Source of the DNA: JBBCJR01 sp037190805
Lineage (GTDB): Bacteria > Pseudomonadota > Alphaproteobacteria > Sphingomonadales > Sphingomonadaceae
NCBI GenBank assembly: GCA_037190805.1
Contig: JBBCJR010000007.1
Location: 62,001-126,000, forward strand
Reading direction: 5' to 3'
Length of the DNA: 64,000 nt
In this document: positions 46,946 through 55,938 of the stretch, one piece after another
How positions within the stretch are numbered: the stretch's first letter is position 1
Layout of the letters: each line of letters begins with the position of its first letter
Translations under genes and position numbers: made by a program
The notes under the pieces: model-generated
What the model was told of the DNA's origin: nothing
Seen by the model: the letters and a program-made list of their open reading frames with translations, nothing else
The model's database searches: none

Positions 46946-47215
46946 TTATTCGGCCGCCTCGGCCATGGCATCGACGCTCACATACTTCCGGCTCTGGCGC
47001 CCATCATGAAACACGACGCGGCCATCGGCGGTGGCGAACAGCGTGTGATCCTTGCCGATGCCGACATTGCGGCCCGGATAGACGCGCGTGCCGCGCTGGC
47101 GGATGATGATGTTGCCGGCGATGACTTCCTGTCCGCCGAACTTCTTCACGCCAAGACGACGACCAGCCGAATCACGACCGTTACGCGACGAGCCGCCTGC
47201 TTTCTTATGTGCCAT
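46946..47215 (-). CDS. rpmA: 50S ribosomal protein L27
   Basis: An 89-residue protein with the L27 start AHKKAGGSSRNGRDSAGRRLGVKKFGG and the core GNIIIRQRGTRVYPGRNVGIGKDHTLFA. It is a component of the large ribosomal subunit near the peptidyl-transferase centre. It is 24 bases downstream of rplU, the conserved arrangement, and a terminator follows. Confidence 0.98.
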   Translation of the reverse strand: MAHKKAGGSSRNGRDSAGRRLGVKKFGGQEVIAGNIIIRQRGTRVYPGRNVGIGKDHTLFATADGRVVFHDGRQSRKYVSVDAMAEAAE

Positions 47216-47239
47216 TTCCCGTTACTCCTCGTCGCTCGT

Positions 47240-47614
47240 TCAGGCCGCCGGAGCCGCTTCGGCGGCCGGCGCCGCGTCCGCCTTGGCTTTAGTCGCGCGC
47301 TTCGCCTTCTTCTCCTCACCACCGATGGCGAGGATCTTCAGGATCGTGTGCTGCTGACGATGACCGTTCTTGCGGCGATAATTGTGGCGACGGCGCTTCT
47401 TGAACACCACCACCTTCTCACCCTTTGCCTGGGCGATGATTTCGGCGGACACGACCAGACCATCGGTCGAACGCAGATCGCCGCCCTCGCCAGCGACGAG
47501 GATGTCGCTCAGGCTGACATTGTCACCGGCTTCACCAGCCAGCTTCTCGACGACGATCTTGTCACCAGCGGCGACGCGGTACTGCTTGCCGCCGGTGCGG
47601 ACGACTGCGAACAT
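47240..47614 (-). CDS. rplU: 50S ribosomal protein L21
   Basis: A 124-residue protein beginning MFAVVRTGGKQYRVAAGDKI and carrying the conserved KGEKVVVFKKRRRHNYRRKNGHRQ. The C-terminal Ala/Lys-rich tail (AKADAAPAAEAAPAA) is a common alphaproteobacterial extension. First gene of the rplU-rpmA operon. Confidence 0.98.
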   Translation of the reverse strand: MFAVVRTGGKQYRVAAGDKIVVEKLAGEAGDNVSLSDILVAGEGGDLRSTDGLVVSAEIIAQAKGEKVVVFKKRRRHNYRRKNGHRQQHTILKILAIGGEEKKAKRATKAKADAAPAAEAAPAA

Positions 47615-47694
47615 GACTTCAGGCCCCTACATGTCTTGAGCGCACCGGGCATGGGACGAACCCACGGTTTAACCCCCGTGCGGGGAAGCGGCGC

Positions 47695-47721
47695 GATTAT
47701 GGCATCCGCCACTCAGAGTCA
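47695..47721 (-). promoter_or_regulatory. Probable sigma-70 promoter of rplU-rpmA
   Basis: On the minus strand TTGACT is followed after 15 bases by CATAAT, about 80 bases before the rplU start. The spacer is shorter than ideal, but both hexamers are close to consensus. The stretch between it and rplU may form a leader. Confidence 0.45.
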
Positions 47722-47777
47722 ACGGTCAGCCGTGCGGATTTCGTAATCCCTGGCCCGCCCTCGCGCCCCGCCCGACC

Positions 47778-48161
47778 CTAATGGCGATGCTGGCTGAGCA
47801 GCCGGTAGCGCCCGTCGCGAAACTCGTCGAACAGTTCCGCGATCGCCGGATGGGCAACCGGGGTTTCGCTGTCGTCGTGAATCAGGTTCTGCTGGCTGAC
47901 ATAGGCGACGTAGCTGTTGTCCTCATTCTCGGCCAGCAGATGATAAAATGGCTGCGCCCGATCGGGACGGGCCGCTTCGGGAATCGATTCCCACCATTCT
48001 TCGGTGTTGGCGAATTCGGGATCGACATCGAACACCACGCCGCGGAACGGGAACAGCCGATGGCGCACCACGTCTCCGATACCGAAACGGGCTTCACGGG
48101 CCAGCGGCGCAAGCTGTGCGGGCAGCGGCGTCGGTGCGACAGCGGCTGGGGATTTGGGCAT
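47778..48161 (-). CDS. hspQ: Heat shock protein HspQ
   Basis: A 127-residue protein matching HspQ (YccV), a small SH3-like protein that binds hemimethylated DNA and acts as a Lon specificity factor. The core is ARFGIGDVVRHRLFPFRGVVFDVDPEF, then WWESIP, QPFYHLLAENEDNSYVAYVSQQNL and a C-terminal tail. The start at 48161 follows GGAAGG on the minus strand. An N-terminal Ala/Pro-rich stretch of about 20 residues precedes the core. Confidence 0.92.
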   Translation of the reverse strand: MPKSPAAVAPTPLPAQLAPLAREARFGIGDVVRHRLFPFRGVVFDVDPEFANTEEWWESIPEAARPDRAQPFYHLLAENEDNSYVAYVSQQNLIHDDSETPVAHPAIAELFDEFRDGRYRLLSQHRH

Positions 48162-48328
48162 TGACGGACGACCTTCCTTCCATAGGGCGATGCGCGACAC
48201 CGCCCCACCTGCCCAATCTAATGGGTTGCGAGGCAGATGTAAGGGTGGGCTTGGCAAACGCCGGACCTTTGGCTATTCCGCCCGACTTCGACCACGGGGC
48301 TCCGCCCCGTTCGTGATCGCACTTCTGC

Positions 48329-48418
48329 GGAGAGGTGGCAGAGTGGTCGAACGCGCCGCACTCGAAATGCGGTTTACGGGCAACCGTAACGTGGGTTCGA
48401 ATCCCACCCTCTCCGCCA
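48329..48418 (+). tRNA. tRNA-Ser (anticodon CGA)
   Basis: A class II tRNA with acceptor GGAGAGG, D-arm TGGCAGAGTGGTCGAACGC, anticodon stem CCGCA/TGCGG around CTCGAAA (anticodon CGA), a long variable arm, T-loop GTTCGAATC and 3' GCCA. Length 90 bases. Confidence 0.96.
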
Positions 48419-48476
48419 CACCTCGCTGCCGATTGTCTTTGTGGGATCGATTCCTGCGGCGATGACTATTCCCGGC

Positions 48477-49910
48477 TCAGGCCTTTGTCAGCGAGGCGGC
48501 GAGCGACATGATGTCGCGGTGAAACGCCTCTTCCTCGCGCGCCTGCGCGTCACCCTTCAGGCGCAGCAGGTAGCTGGGATGAGCGCTTAACCAGACTTGC
48601 GTTCCATCCGGCAGCGATGCCGGGCCGCCACGCTCGCGCCCGATGCTGGGGGTGCGGCCGAGAAGGGCCCGGCCAGCGTTGGCCCCGAGCGCCAGGATGA
48701 CGGTCGGACGAACCAGGCGCCGCTCCGCATCCAGCCACCAGCGACAGCGGTCGACCTCGCCGGCGGTGGGGGTCTGGTGAATGCGCCGCTTGCCGCGCTG
48801 TTCGAACTTGAAATGCTTCACCGCATTGGTGAGGCGGATCGTCGATCGATCCAGGCCGGCACGCTGCAGATGGCTGTCGAGAAGCTGCCCCGCTGGTCCG
48901 ACGAACGGTCGCCCGGTCTGTTCTTCCCGATCGCCGGGCTGTTCGCCAACGATCATCAGCCGCGCCCGCGCCGGCCCCTCCCCCGTGACTGCCCGCGTTC
49001 CGTTGCAACCGATCGCACAGCGGCGACAGATCGCCGTTCCTTCGGCAATCTCGTCCAATGTTTCGGGCGGCTGCTCGGGAAACGGATCGGCTCCGTTCAC
49101 AACCATAGCGGCCTCCCGCGCCTGGGCGCCGGCGATCAGGTCCGGAATCAGCCGAGCTTCAGGCAAATTCTTCCAATATCTGCGCGGCATCTCCTTCACC
49201 ATCTGGCCGACCTTCAGCCGCGCGGGATTGAAGATGGCGGCATAATAACGCCGCCAAAGCGCCTCCGTCGCATCATCGGCCGGCGCATCACGCCGATCGG
49301 CTCCCGGTGTTTCAGTGAGCCGATCGCCGTCCCAATGCAGACACATCTCGGGTGACAGGATCGACCAACGCTGGCTGGCAAAGCGGTTGAGGAAAAAGTC
49401 CGCGTTGCGCCGGACGATATGGTGATCGGGCTCGAACCAGGCGACATAACGTTCGGCGCCGTCCGGCAAGAGAACAGCGCGAAACCGCACGAAAGCGCGC
49501 ATCTTGTGGATGTCGCGACGGACCTGCGCCACCATCGCGGCAGCGCGGTGAAGGTCGTTGTCGACGGGCTTGTCCATCAGGCGCGGATCGCCCTGGAGAC
49601 GCCACAACAGCCGATAGAGCAGCGAGAACCGCGTTCGATCGCGATGCAGGATCGCGTCACCAGCAAGCCGCATGAAGGCGGCGTTGGCGATGACGGGCAG
49701 AGACTCAGGACAGGGAGGCAGGCCGCGCGCAGAAAACACCGCGCCGAACAAATCCCCTTCCCCGTCCGCCGCCGACGTCCAGGTGACCCGTTCCGGTGGC
49801 ACCCTTGCCGCCACCAATGCGCGCGCCTGACCACGCCACTCCTCGAAGTCATCCGGACGATCGATGACGACTCTATGGAGACCGTCCGCCGATACCGCCG
49901 GCGCGTTCAC
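48477..49910 (-). CDS. udgX: UdgX-type uracil-DNA binding protein with DUF4130
   Basis: A 477-residue fusion. Residues 1-240 form the DUF4130 domain found with UdgX. From about 285 a family 4-like uracil-DNA glycosylase domain carries GEQPGD (322-327), FVGPAGQLLD, and KRRIHQ (374-379), the UdgX-specific loop whose His (His378) forms a covalent bond to DNA after removing uracil. The iron-sulphur cysteines are visible in CRRCAIGC (295, 298, 302) and near 393. The gene overlaps the radical SAM gene by four bases, the classical pair. Confidence 0.93.
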   Translation of the reverse strand: MNAPAVSADGLHRVVIDRPDDFEEWRGQARALVAARVPPERVTWTSAADGEGDLFGAVFSARGLPPCPESLPVIANAAFMRLAGDAILHRDRTRFSLLYRLLWRLQGDPRLMDKPVDNDLHRAAAMVAQVRRDIHKMRAFVRFRAVLLPDGAERYVAWFEPDHHIVRRNADFFLNRFASQRWSILSPEMCLHWDGDRLTETPGADRRDAPADDATEALWRRYYAAIFNPARLKVGQMVKEMPRRYWKNLPEARLIPDLIAGAQAREAAMVVNGADPFPEQPPETLDEIAEGTAICRRCAIGCNGTRAVTGEGPARARLMIVGEQPGDREEQTGRPFVGPAGQLLDSHLQRAGLDRSTIRLTNAVKHFKFEQRGKRRIHQTPTAGEVDRCRWWLDAERRLVRPTVILALGANAGRALLGRTPSIGRERGGPASLPDGTQVWLSAHPSYLLRLKGDAQAREEEAFHRDIMSLAASLTKA

Positions 49911-51145
49911 CCGAACAGCTCCATCTGAAGCGGCGGCGCCAGCCGGGCGCGAAGATCAATGCGATCGCTGAGCGCTGTCGGCCGCCAATCCGCAGTCACC
50001 ACGAACGGACTCAGCTTCGGCACCGATCGCGTCAGGCGGGTCAGATCGTCCAGCTGCAGCCGGTGGTGACGCCGCGCCCGAATGATCGCATCCACCGCCC
50101 GCGTGCCGAGGCCCGGCACACGCATCAACATCTCGCGCGGGGCTTGATTGACGTCGACCGGAAAGCGCTCTCGATGGTTGAGCGCCCAGGCCAGCTTGGG
50201 GTCGATATCCAGCGGCAGCATCCCATCCGCGCCAGTCGCCTGCTGCACCTCGCTGGACGAAAATCCATAGAAACGCACCAGCCAATCGGCCTGATAAAGC
50301 CGGTGCTCGCGCATCAGCGGCGGGCGCTTCAGGGGCAGGACGGCGCTGGCATCCGGGATCGGACTGAACGCCGAATAATAGACGCGCCGCAGCCCAAACC
50401 GATCATAAAGATGGTTGGCCCGCTGGATGATCTGACTGTCATTGGCGCCGTCAGCGCCAACGATCATCTGGGTCGATTGGCCCGCCGGCGCGAAGCGTGG
50501 CGCATGGCGGAAACGCTTCCTGGCCTCCTTGCCCTCAGTGATGGCATCGTCGATCCGCTGGATGGCGCCTTCGATCTGCCCGCCGTCCTTGTCGGGCGCC
50601 AGCCGGACGAGACCGGCCTCGGTCGGCAGCTCGACGTTGATCGAGACGCGATCCGCCCACAGCCCTGCCTGCTCGATCAGGTCCGGATCAGCTTCCGGAA
50701 TTGCCTTGAGATGAATATAGCCGCGAAAGCCGTGCACCTCGCGCAGCGTTCGTGCCACCTCGATCATCTGCTCCATCGTGTGGCTCGACGATTTGACGAT
50801 GCCCGAAGAGAGAAACAGTCCCTCGATATAATTGCGCCGATAGAAGCTGAGGGTCAGGTCGACCACTTCGGCGGGCGAGAAGCGCGCGCGCGGCGCGTTC
50901 GAACTTTTGCGGTTGATGCAGTAGTGGCAGTCGAAGATGCAGTGATTGGTCAGCAGCAGCTTCAACAGCGAGATGCAGCGGCCGTCGGGCGCATAGGCAT
51001 GGCAGATGCCCATCCCCTCGGTAGAGCCCAGCCCCTTGCCGTCGCGGCTGTTCCGCTTGCTGGTGCCCGATGAAGCGCAGGACGCGTCATATTTGGCTGC
51101 ATCCGCCAGAATCGCCAACCGTTGCGCAAGACTTTCGCGAGCCAT
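49907..51145 (-). CDS. Radical SAM protein of the UdgX-linked DNA repair/modification family
   Basis: A 412-residue radical SAM enzyme with CIFDCHYC, giving the cysteines 69, 73 and 76 of the CX3CX2C cluster. The N-terminus LAILADAAKYDASCASSGTSK and the C-terminal helix-hairpin-helix PREMLMRVPGLGTRAVDAIIRARR match the family that is nearly always next to UdgX; the latter motif should bind DNA. Substrate is unknown. An SOS box lies just three bases before its start, so it is probably LexA-controlled. There is no clear ribosome-binding site, so leaderless translation is possible. Confidence 0.9.
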   Translation of the reverse strand: MARESLAQRLAILADAAKYDASCASSGTSKRNSRDGKGLGSTEGMGICHAYAPDGRCISLLKLLLTNHCIFDCHYCINRKSSNAPRARFSPAEVVDLTLSFYRRNYIEGLFLSSGIVKSSSHTMEQMIEVARTLREVHGFRGYIHLKAIPEADPDLIEQAGLWADRVSINVELPTEAGLVRLAPDKDGGQIEGAIQRIDDAITEGKEARKRFRHAPRFAPAGQSTQMIVGADGANDSQIIQRANHLYDRFGLRRVYYSAFSPIPDASAVLPLKRPPLMREHRLYQADWLVRFYGFSSSEVQQATGADGMLPLDIDPKLAWALNHRERFPVDVNQAPREMLMRVPGLGTRAVDAIIRARRHHRLQLDDLTRLTRSVPKLSPFVVTADWRPTALSDRIDLRARLAPPLQMELFG

Positions 51146-51147
51146 TT

Positions 51148-51162
51148 GTTCTTTATATGTTC
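51148..51162 (-). promoter_or_regulatory. SOS box (GTTC-N7-GTTC)
   Basis: GTTC at 51148-51151 and GTTC at 51159-51162 are spaced by exactly seven bases, the alphaproteobacterial LexA consensus, seen on the plus strand; the controlled gene reads the other way. It overlaps the extreme 5' end of the radical SAM-udgX operon and thus suggests DNA-damage induction. A GAAC follows at 51167-51170. Confidence 0.75.
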
Positions 51163-51185
51163 ACGAGAACAAAAGGCAAGCGCCG

Positions 51186-52430
51186 CTAGGTGCCCATCTC
51201 CACGCCCAGGGATGCCAGATCCCGCCAATAGTCCGGATAGGTTTTTCCAACGCAATCGGGATCCAGGATCGTTACATCCGGAACGATCAAACCCGCCAGC
51301 GCCAGGCTCATGGCGATGCGATGATCGGCATAGGTTTCGATGCGCGCCGGCCGGAACTGGTCGCGAGGCAGTGGTGTCACCACCAGGTCGTTCCCATCCT
51401 CGCGCGCCAAACCTGGCGCCAGGCGCGACAGTTCGGTCGCCAGGGCGGCGATACGATCGCACTCCTTCACTCTGAGGTTGGCGATGCCGCTGAACCGGAC
51501 CGGCGTTTTGCTGAATGCGGCCACGACCGCCAGGGTTGGCACTGCGTCCTGCATCTGCGATCCGTCGATGACAGGCGGCAGATGTGGAAACTGGCGGATC
51601 AGGGCATGAGCACGCGCGTCGGGCTGGCTGAAGGCATCCGCGGCGAGGCCAATGTCGATGCGTCCGTTCGTGAGTGTCTCGGCCGCCCACAGATAGGTGG
51701 CGGCGGAGGCGTCCGGTTCGATCCGAAGATCGGTTGCCCGGTAGCCACTGGGGGCGATGATCCAGGCGGCCGGGCCATCTTCGGTCACTGCACCGCCGAA
51801 CTGCCGCATCGCCGCCACGGTCAGATCGATATAACCCCGCGCCCCGATCTCCGTACCCGCCAACGCCAGGCGAACGGGGCGCGATCCGCAGGCTGCCAGC
51901 ATCAGAAGCGCCGAGACATATTGGCTTGAAAGAACAGCATCGACCGTCACCGCATCGCCATCGAAGCGTCCCCGTCCCTCGATCCTCACCGGCGGACAGC
52001 CGCTTGGCGCATAGGCGGCAACCCCCAGCTGTTCCAACGCCTCGACCAGTGGCGCGATCGGCCGCTGGCGCATATGCGCGTCACCGGTGATGTCGACCAC
52101 GCCATCGACCAGCGCCGCAGCCGCGGTCAGGAAACGGGTCGCGGTGCCGGCATTGCCAAGGAACAGCGGCGCAGCCGGAGCCCTCAGATGGCCAGTGGCG
52201 GTGACCGTGAAGCTGGTCGCGTCGGGTTCGTCGACGACCACGCCCAGAGCCTTGAGCGCCGTCGCCATATGACGGGTATCGTCGCTTTTCAGCGCCCCGG
52301 TCAGATGGCTGGTGCCCCGGGCCAACGCAGCAATCAGCAGCACCCGGTTGGTGATCGATTTCGACCCCGGCGGCTGGACATGGCCGACGAGCGGGCGGCG
52401 AGGCGGCGTGAGGGTCAAGGCGCCGGTCAT
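51186..52430 (-). CDS. aroA: 3-phosphoshikimate 1-carboxyvinyltransferase (EPSP synthase)
   Basis: A 414-residue enzyme of the shikimate pathway that joins enolpyruvate to shikimate 3-phosphate. Signatures are PGSKSITNRVLLIAALARG, FLGNAGTATRFLTAA, SSQYVSALLMLA, ANLRVKECDRIAALATEL and YADHRIAMSLALAGL. The start at 52430 was chosen because the family begins near PLVGHVQPPGSKS. The gene is upstream of the radical SAM gene in the same direction, but the 40-base gap with an SOS box suggests separate control. Confidence 0.93.
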   Translation of the reverse strand: MTGALTLTPPRRPLVGHVQPPGSKSITNRVLLIAALARGTSHLTGALKSDDTRHMATALKALGVVVDEPDATSFTVTATGHLRAPAAPLFLGNAGTATRFLTAAAALVDGVVDITGDAHMRQRPIAPLVEALEQLGVAAYAPSGCPPVRIEGRGRFDGDAVTVDAVLSSQYVSALLMLAACGSRPVRLALAGTEIGARGYIDLTVAAMRQFGGAVTEDGPAAWIIAPSGYRATDLRIEPDASAATYLWAAETLTNGRIDIGLAADAFSQPDARAHALIRQFPHLPPVIDGSQMQDAVPTLAVVAAFSKTPVRFSGIANLRVKECDRIAALATELSRLAPGLAREDGNDLVVTPLPRDQFRPARIETYADHRIAMSLALAGLIVPDVTILDPDCVGKTYPDYWRDLASLGVEMGT

Positions 52431-52564
52431 GGAATCCTGATTGTCCCTTGCTGTCGTGGTGGCCCTCCCTAGGCGCTCCACCCCCGGTTCCGCCAGTGCC
52501 GGTCCACATATGCTCGACGCGCGCGTCGGTTTCGGCGATGCTGGCCCGCAGGGGGAACGACAAC

Positions 52565-53164
52565 ATGGGCGTGATCGAACTGATCGGGCTGGCGGGCAGC
52601 ATCAGCCTGCTCGCGGGGTGGCGGCTCTATCTCTGTGTCTTTGCCACCGGTCTGGCGATGCGGACGGGCTGGATCGACCTGCCCCAGCATCTGGCCACGC
52701 TGGACGTCCTGGCCAATCCGTGGGTGCTGGGCATTTCCGGCGTCGGCCTGGTGGCGGAATTCTTCGCCGACAAGATCGCCTGGCTCGATACGCTATGGGA
52801 TGGAATCCACACCCTGATCCGTCCGCTAGGCGGCGCGCTGCTGGCAATGGCGGTGGTCGACGCGCAGGACCCGGTGTGGCAGGTGGCCAGCCTGCTGCTG
52901 GGCGGCAGCGCTGCACTGGTTGCGCACGGTGCCAAGGCCGGCACACGCGCCATCGTCAACACCAGCCCGGAACCGTTCTCGAATGTCGCCGTATCGACGG
53001 GCGAGGATATCGCTACCGGAGGATTGCTGTTTCTGGCGCTTGCCAACCCGGTCGCCGCGGTCATCATCGCGATCCTGTTGTTGGCCGGCGCGGTGGCGGC
53101 ACTGCTGATGGTTCGTCGGCTGCTCGGCCGTATCGTCGGCCCCGACAGCCGCGGCCCAACCTAA
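52565..53164 (+). CDS. DUF4126 membrane protein
   Basis: A 199-residue membrane protein starting at 52565 (MGVIELIGLAGSISLLAGWRLYLCVFATGLAMR). The pattern LANPWVLGISGVGLVAEFFADKIAWLDTLWDGIHTLIRPLGGALLA matches DUF4126, of unknown function. There are about five hydrophobic segments. It has GGGGGAAC upstream. It is divergent from aroA. Confidence 0.82.
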   Translation: MGVIELIGLAGSISLLAGWRLYLCVFATGLAMRTGWIDLPQHLATLDVLANPWVLGISGVGLVAEFFADKIAWLDTLWDGIHTLIRPLGGALLAMAVVDAQDPVWQVASLLLGGSAALVAHGAKAGTRAIVNTSPEPFSNVAVSTGEDIATGGLLFLALANPVAAVIIAILLLAGAVAALLMVRRLLGRIVGPDSRGPT

Positions 53165-53230
53165 AACGCCCTCTGGCGAGATGGCACGCGGCGCGTCATG
53201 GTGAATGTTTCGGGTTGGGAAAGTTGTTGA

Positions 53231-54511
53231 ATGACTCCTGCAGATTCTAAGATACCGTTGCATTATCAAATGCTTGCAGGATTCATCATAGGGCTTGGCA
53301 GCGGCCTCATAGTTCATATGACGACGGTGGATTCGGCCTGGGTGGGCTGGTTGACGACCTATGTTACCCAGCCCATCGGCCAGATTTTTCTGCGCTTGCT
53401 GTTCATGCTGGTCATTCCGCTGCTGTTTTCCGCCCTGGTCGTGGGTGTCGCCGAGATGGGCGATGTCGGGGCCCTGAAGCGGGTCGGTTCCAAGACCCTG
53501 ATCTACACGGTTCTCGTTTCGGCCATCGCCGTCATCATCGCGCTGGCCACTGTCAATCTGATCCGCCCCGGCGATGGCGTCGACCCCGCGCTGGCACAGG
53601 CCCTGCTCGCGGATTCGAGCGCGGGCGCGCGCGCGATCGTCGAAAGCGCGCGGGAAGCGCCGACGGGGATGGAGGCGGTGCTGGGCATCGTTCCGTCCAA
53701 CGTCGTCGGCGCCGCGGCCAACAACGACATTCTGGCGGTGATGTTCTTCGCTCTCGTCTTCGGGATCGGCCTGGTGCTCGTCCGCAGCGAGGCAGCGAAC
53801 CAGCTCAAGACCGTGATCGAAGGGCTGTTCGAGGTGACGATGCGGCTGATCGGCATCGTCATCCGCCTCGCTCCGATCGCCGTTGCCTGTTTCATGTTCA
53901 ACCTCGCCGCCCTGTTCGGGTGGGAGCTGCTGATCCGGCTGAGCGCCTATGTCGGCGTCGTGCTGCTGGCGCTCGGTATCCATATGATCGTCACCTATTC
54001 GCTGTCGGTGAAGCTCTTGGGCGGCATGTCGCCGCTGACCTTCTTCCGCCAATCGCAGGAGGCGATGGTGATGGCGTTCTCGACCGCCTCGTCCAACGCC
54101 ACCCTACCGACCGCTATCCGCGTCGCAGAGGAGAAGCTGGGCGTTCCGCCGCGCATTGCCCGGTTCGTCCTCACCATCGGCGCCACCGCCAATCAGAACG
54201 GCACCGCGATCTTCGAGGGCGTAACGGTGCTGTTCCTGGCTCAATTTTTTGGCATCGAGCTAGGGCTGGGCAGTCAGGTGGTGGTGATCCTGGTCTGCAT
54301 CCTGGGCGGTATCGGTACCGCTGGCGTACCGGCCGGGTCGCTGCCGGTCGTCGCCCTCATTCTCGGCATGGTCGGGGTACCGCCCGAAGGCATCGGCCTC
54401 GTTCTCGGCGTCGATCGCTTCCTCGACATGTGCCGCACCACACTTAATGTAACCGGCGACCTCGCGGCCACCGTCGTCGTCGCCCGCGGAGAGGAACAAG
54501 CACAAACATGA
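53231..54511 (+). CDS. Dicarboxylate/amino acid:cation symporter (DAACS family)
   Basis: A 426-residue transporter with eight or more hydrophobic helices. The cation/substrate region shows STASSNATLPTAIRVAEEKLG, GATANQNGTAIFEG and a re-entrant GIGTAGVPAGSLPVVALIL, all characteristic of DctA/GltP. Substrate is a C4-dicarboxylate or acidic amino acid. It overlaps the MFS transporter gene by four bases, so both are co-translated. Confidence 0.9.
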   Translation: MTPADSKIPLHYQMLAGFIIGLGSGLIVHMTTVDSAWVGWLTTYVTQPIGQIFLRLLFMLVIPLLFSALVVGVAEMGDVGALKRVGSKTLIYTVLVSAIAVIIALATVNLIRPGDGVDPALAQALLADSSAGARAIVESAREAPTGMEAVLGIVPSNVVGAAANNDILAVMFFALVFGIGLVLVRSEAANQLKTVIEGLFEVTMRLIGIVIRLAPIAVACFMFNLAALFGWELLIRLSAYVGVVLLALGIHMIVTYSLSVKLLGGMSPLTFFRQSQEAMVMAFSTASSNATLPTAIRVAEEKLGVPPRIARFVLTIGATANQNGTAIFEGVTVLFLAQFFGIELGLGSQVVVILVCILGGIGTAGVPAGSLPVVALILGMVGVPPEGIGLVLGVDRFLDMCRTTLNVTGDLAATVVVARGEEQAQT

Positions 54512-55815
54512 CGACGAACGTCGACACCACCACGGCAGGGCCCAGCCTCTCGACCCGCATTCGGTCGATCATCGGGGGGTCTGCGGGCAATCTGGTCGAA
54601 TGGTATGACTGGTACGTCTATTCAGCCTTCACGCTCTATTTCGCGCCCGCCTTCTTTCCCGGCGACAACCCCACCGCCGAACTGCTGAGCGCGGCGGCGG
54701 TGTTCGCCGTCGGCTTCATCATGCGGCCGGTGGGAGCGTGGATCATGGGCATCTATGCCGACCGGCATGGACGCAAGGCGGGCCTCACCCTGTCGGTATC
54801 GCTGATGTGCGCGGGATCGATGATGATCGCGCTGTGCCCCACATATGCCACGATCGGTATCGCCGCCCCCACGATCATGGTGCTGGCGCGACTGCTGCAA
54901 GGGCTCAGCGTCGGCGGCGAATATGGCGCCAGCGCCACCTATCTCAGTGAGATGGCAGGGGAAAAGCGGCGCGGCTTCTTCGCCAGCTTCCAATATGTGA
55001 CGCTGATTTCCGGGCAATTGTTGGCGCTCGCCGTGCTGTTGTTGCTGCAACGGACGATGGATCCGGCCGATCTGGAGCAATGGGGCTGGCGCATCCCCTT
55101 CGCGATCGGCGGCGTCCTTGCGGTCGTCGTCTTCTACCTCCGGCGCAAGCTGGTTGAGACCCAGTCCTACCGGAACGCCAAGGCGGAGGGGGCGCCCCGC
55201 TCCAGCGGCTGGCTGCTGTTCACCCGCCACCCCAAGGAAGCGCTGCTGGTGATGGGCCTGACCTCGGGCGGCACGCTCGCCTTCTACGCCTACACGACCT
55301 ACATGCAGAAGTTCCTGGTCAACACTTCCGGGTTCAGTCGCGAGACCGCGACCGAGATCACGGCTGCGGCGCTGTTTCTCTACATGCTGCTCCAGCCGCT
55401 GGCCGGCGCGCTGTCAGACCGCATCGGGCGCAAGCCGATCATGGTCGGCTTCGGCATTCTCGGTGTGCTCTTCACCTGGCCGATCTTCACCCTGCTGTCG
55501 ACGACCACCAATCCCTGGATGGCTTTCGCCCTCTGCCTCACGGCACTGGTCATCGTTACCGGCTACACCTCGATCAACGCAGTGGTGAAAGCCGAGCTGT
55601 TTCCCGCTCACGTCCGCGCTCTGGGTGTCGCCCTGCCCTATGCGCTGGCCAACACAATATTCGGCGGCACCGCCGAATATGCGGCGCTGTGGTTCAAGAC
55701 CGAAGGCATGGAAAGCGGCTTCTTCTGGTATGTCACCGCCATGATCGGTGTGTCGCTGATCATCTATCTCACGATGCGCGACACGCGGCACCATAGCGCC
55801 ATCCGCGAGGACTGA
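54508..55815 (+). CDS. MFS transporter (metabolite:H+ symporter, KgtP/ShiA-like)
   Basis: A 435-residue major facilitator with twelve predicted helices. It starts GSAGNLVEWYDWYVYSAFTLYFAPAFFP, contains MGIYADRHGRKAGLTLSVSLM with the loop 2-3 motif, and a second GALSDRIGRKPIMV. The NLVEWYD start is typical of the metabolite:H+ symporter family (alpha-ketoglutarate, shikimate, proline/betaine). The exact substrate is unknown. It is coupled to the dicarboxylate symporter gene, suggesting uptake of related organic acids. Confidence 0.88.
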   Translation: MTTNVDTTTAGPSLSTRIRSIIGGSAGNLVEWYDWYVYSAFTLYFAPAFFPGDNPTAELLSAAAVFAVGFIMRPVGAWIMGIYADRHGRKAGLTLSVSLMCAGSMMIALCPTYATIGIAAPTIMVLARLLQGLSVGGEYGASATYLSEMAGEKRRGFFASFQYVTLISGQLLALAVLLLLQRTMDPADLEQWGWRIPFAIGGVLAVVVFYLRRKLVETQSYRNAKAEGAPRSSGWLLFTRHPKEALLVMGLTSGGTLAFYAYTTYMQKFLVNTSGFSRETATEITAAALFLYMLLQPLAGALSDRIGRKPIMVGFGILGVLFTWPIFTLLSTTTNPWMAFALCLTALVIVTGYTSINAVVKAELFPAHVRALGVALPYALANTIFGGTAEYAALWFKTEGMESGFFWYVTAMIGVSLIIYLTMRDTRHHSAIRED

Positions 55816-55840
55816 GCGAACAGACGACTAGCACCCTTGC

Positions 55841-55879
55841 CCCCGGCCTAACGCGGCATCACGCCGCGTTGGGCCGGGG
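55841..55879. terminator. Long stem-loop between convergent MFS and rlmE genes
   Basis: A 17-base stem (left arm CCCCGGCCTAACGCGGC, right arm GCCGCGTTGGGCCGGGG, one T-G pair) closes a five-base loop ATCAC. It lies 26 bases after the MFS stop. No T-run, but the stability and symmetry fit a bidirectional terminator. Confidence 0.6.
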
Positions 55880-55938
55880 CCCCGGGGCGCAACCAAACAC
55901 TCCCCCTCTGGCATAATAGCCGGCGGGGACAGCAACCT

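Noticed and set aside
52826..54052. 408-codon minus-strand frame opposite the DUF4126 and symporter genes
   Set aside because: It spans two well-supported genes on the opposite strand and has Gln/His/Arg-rich noise.
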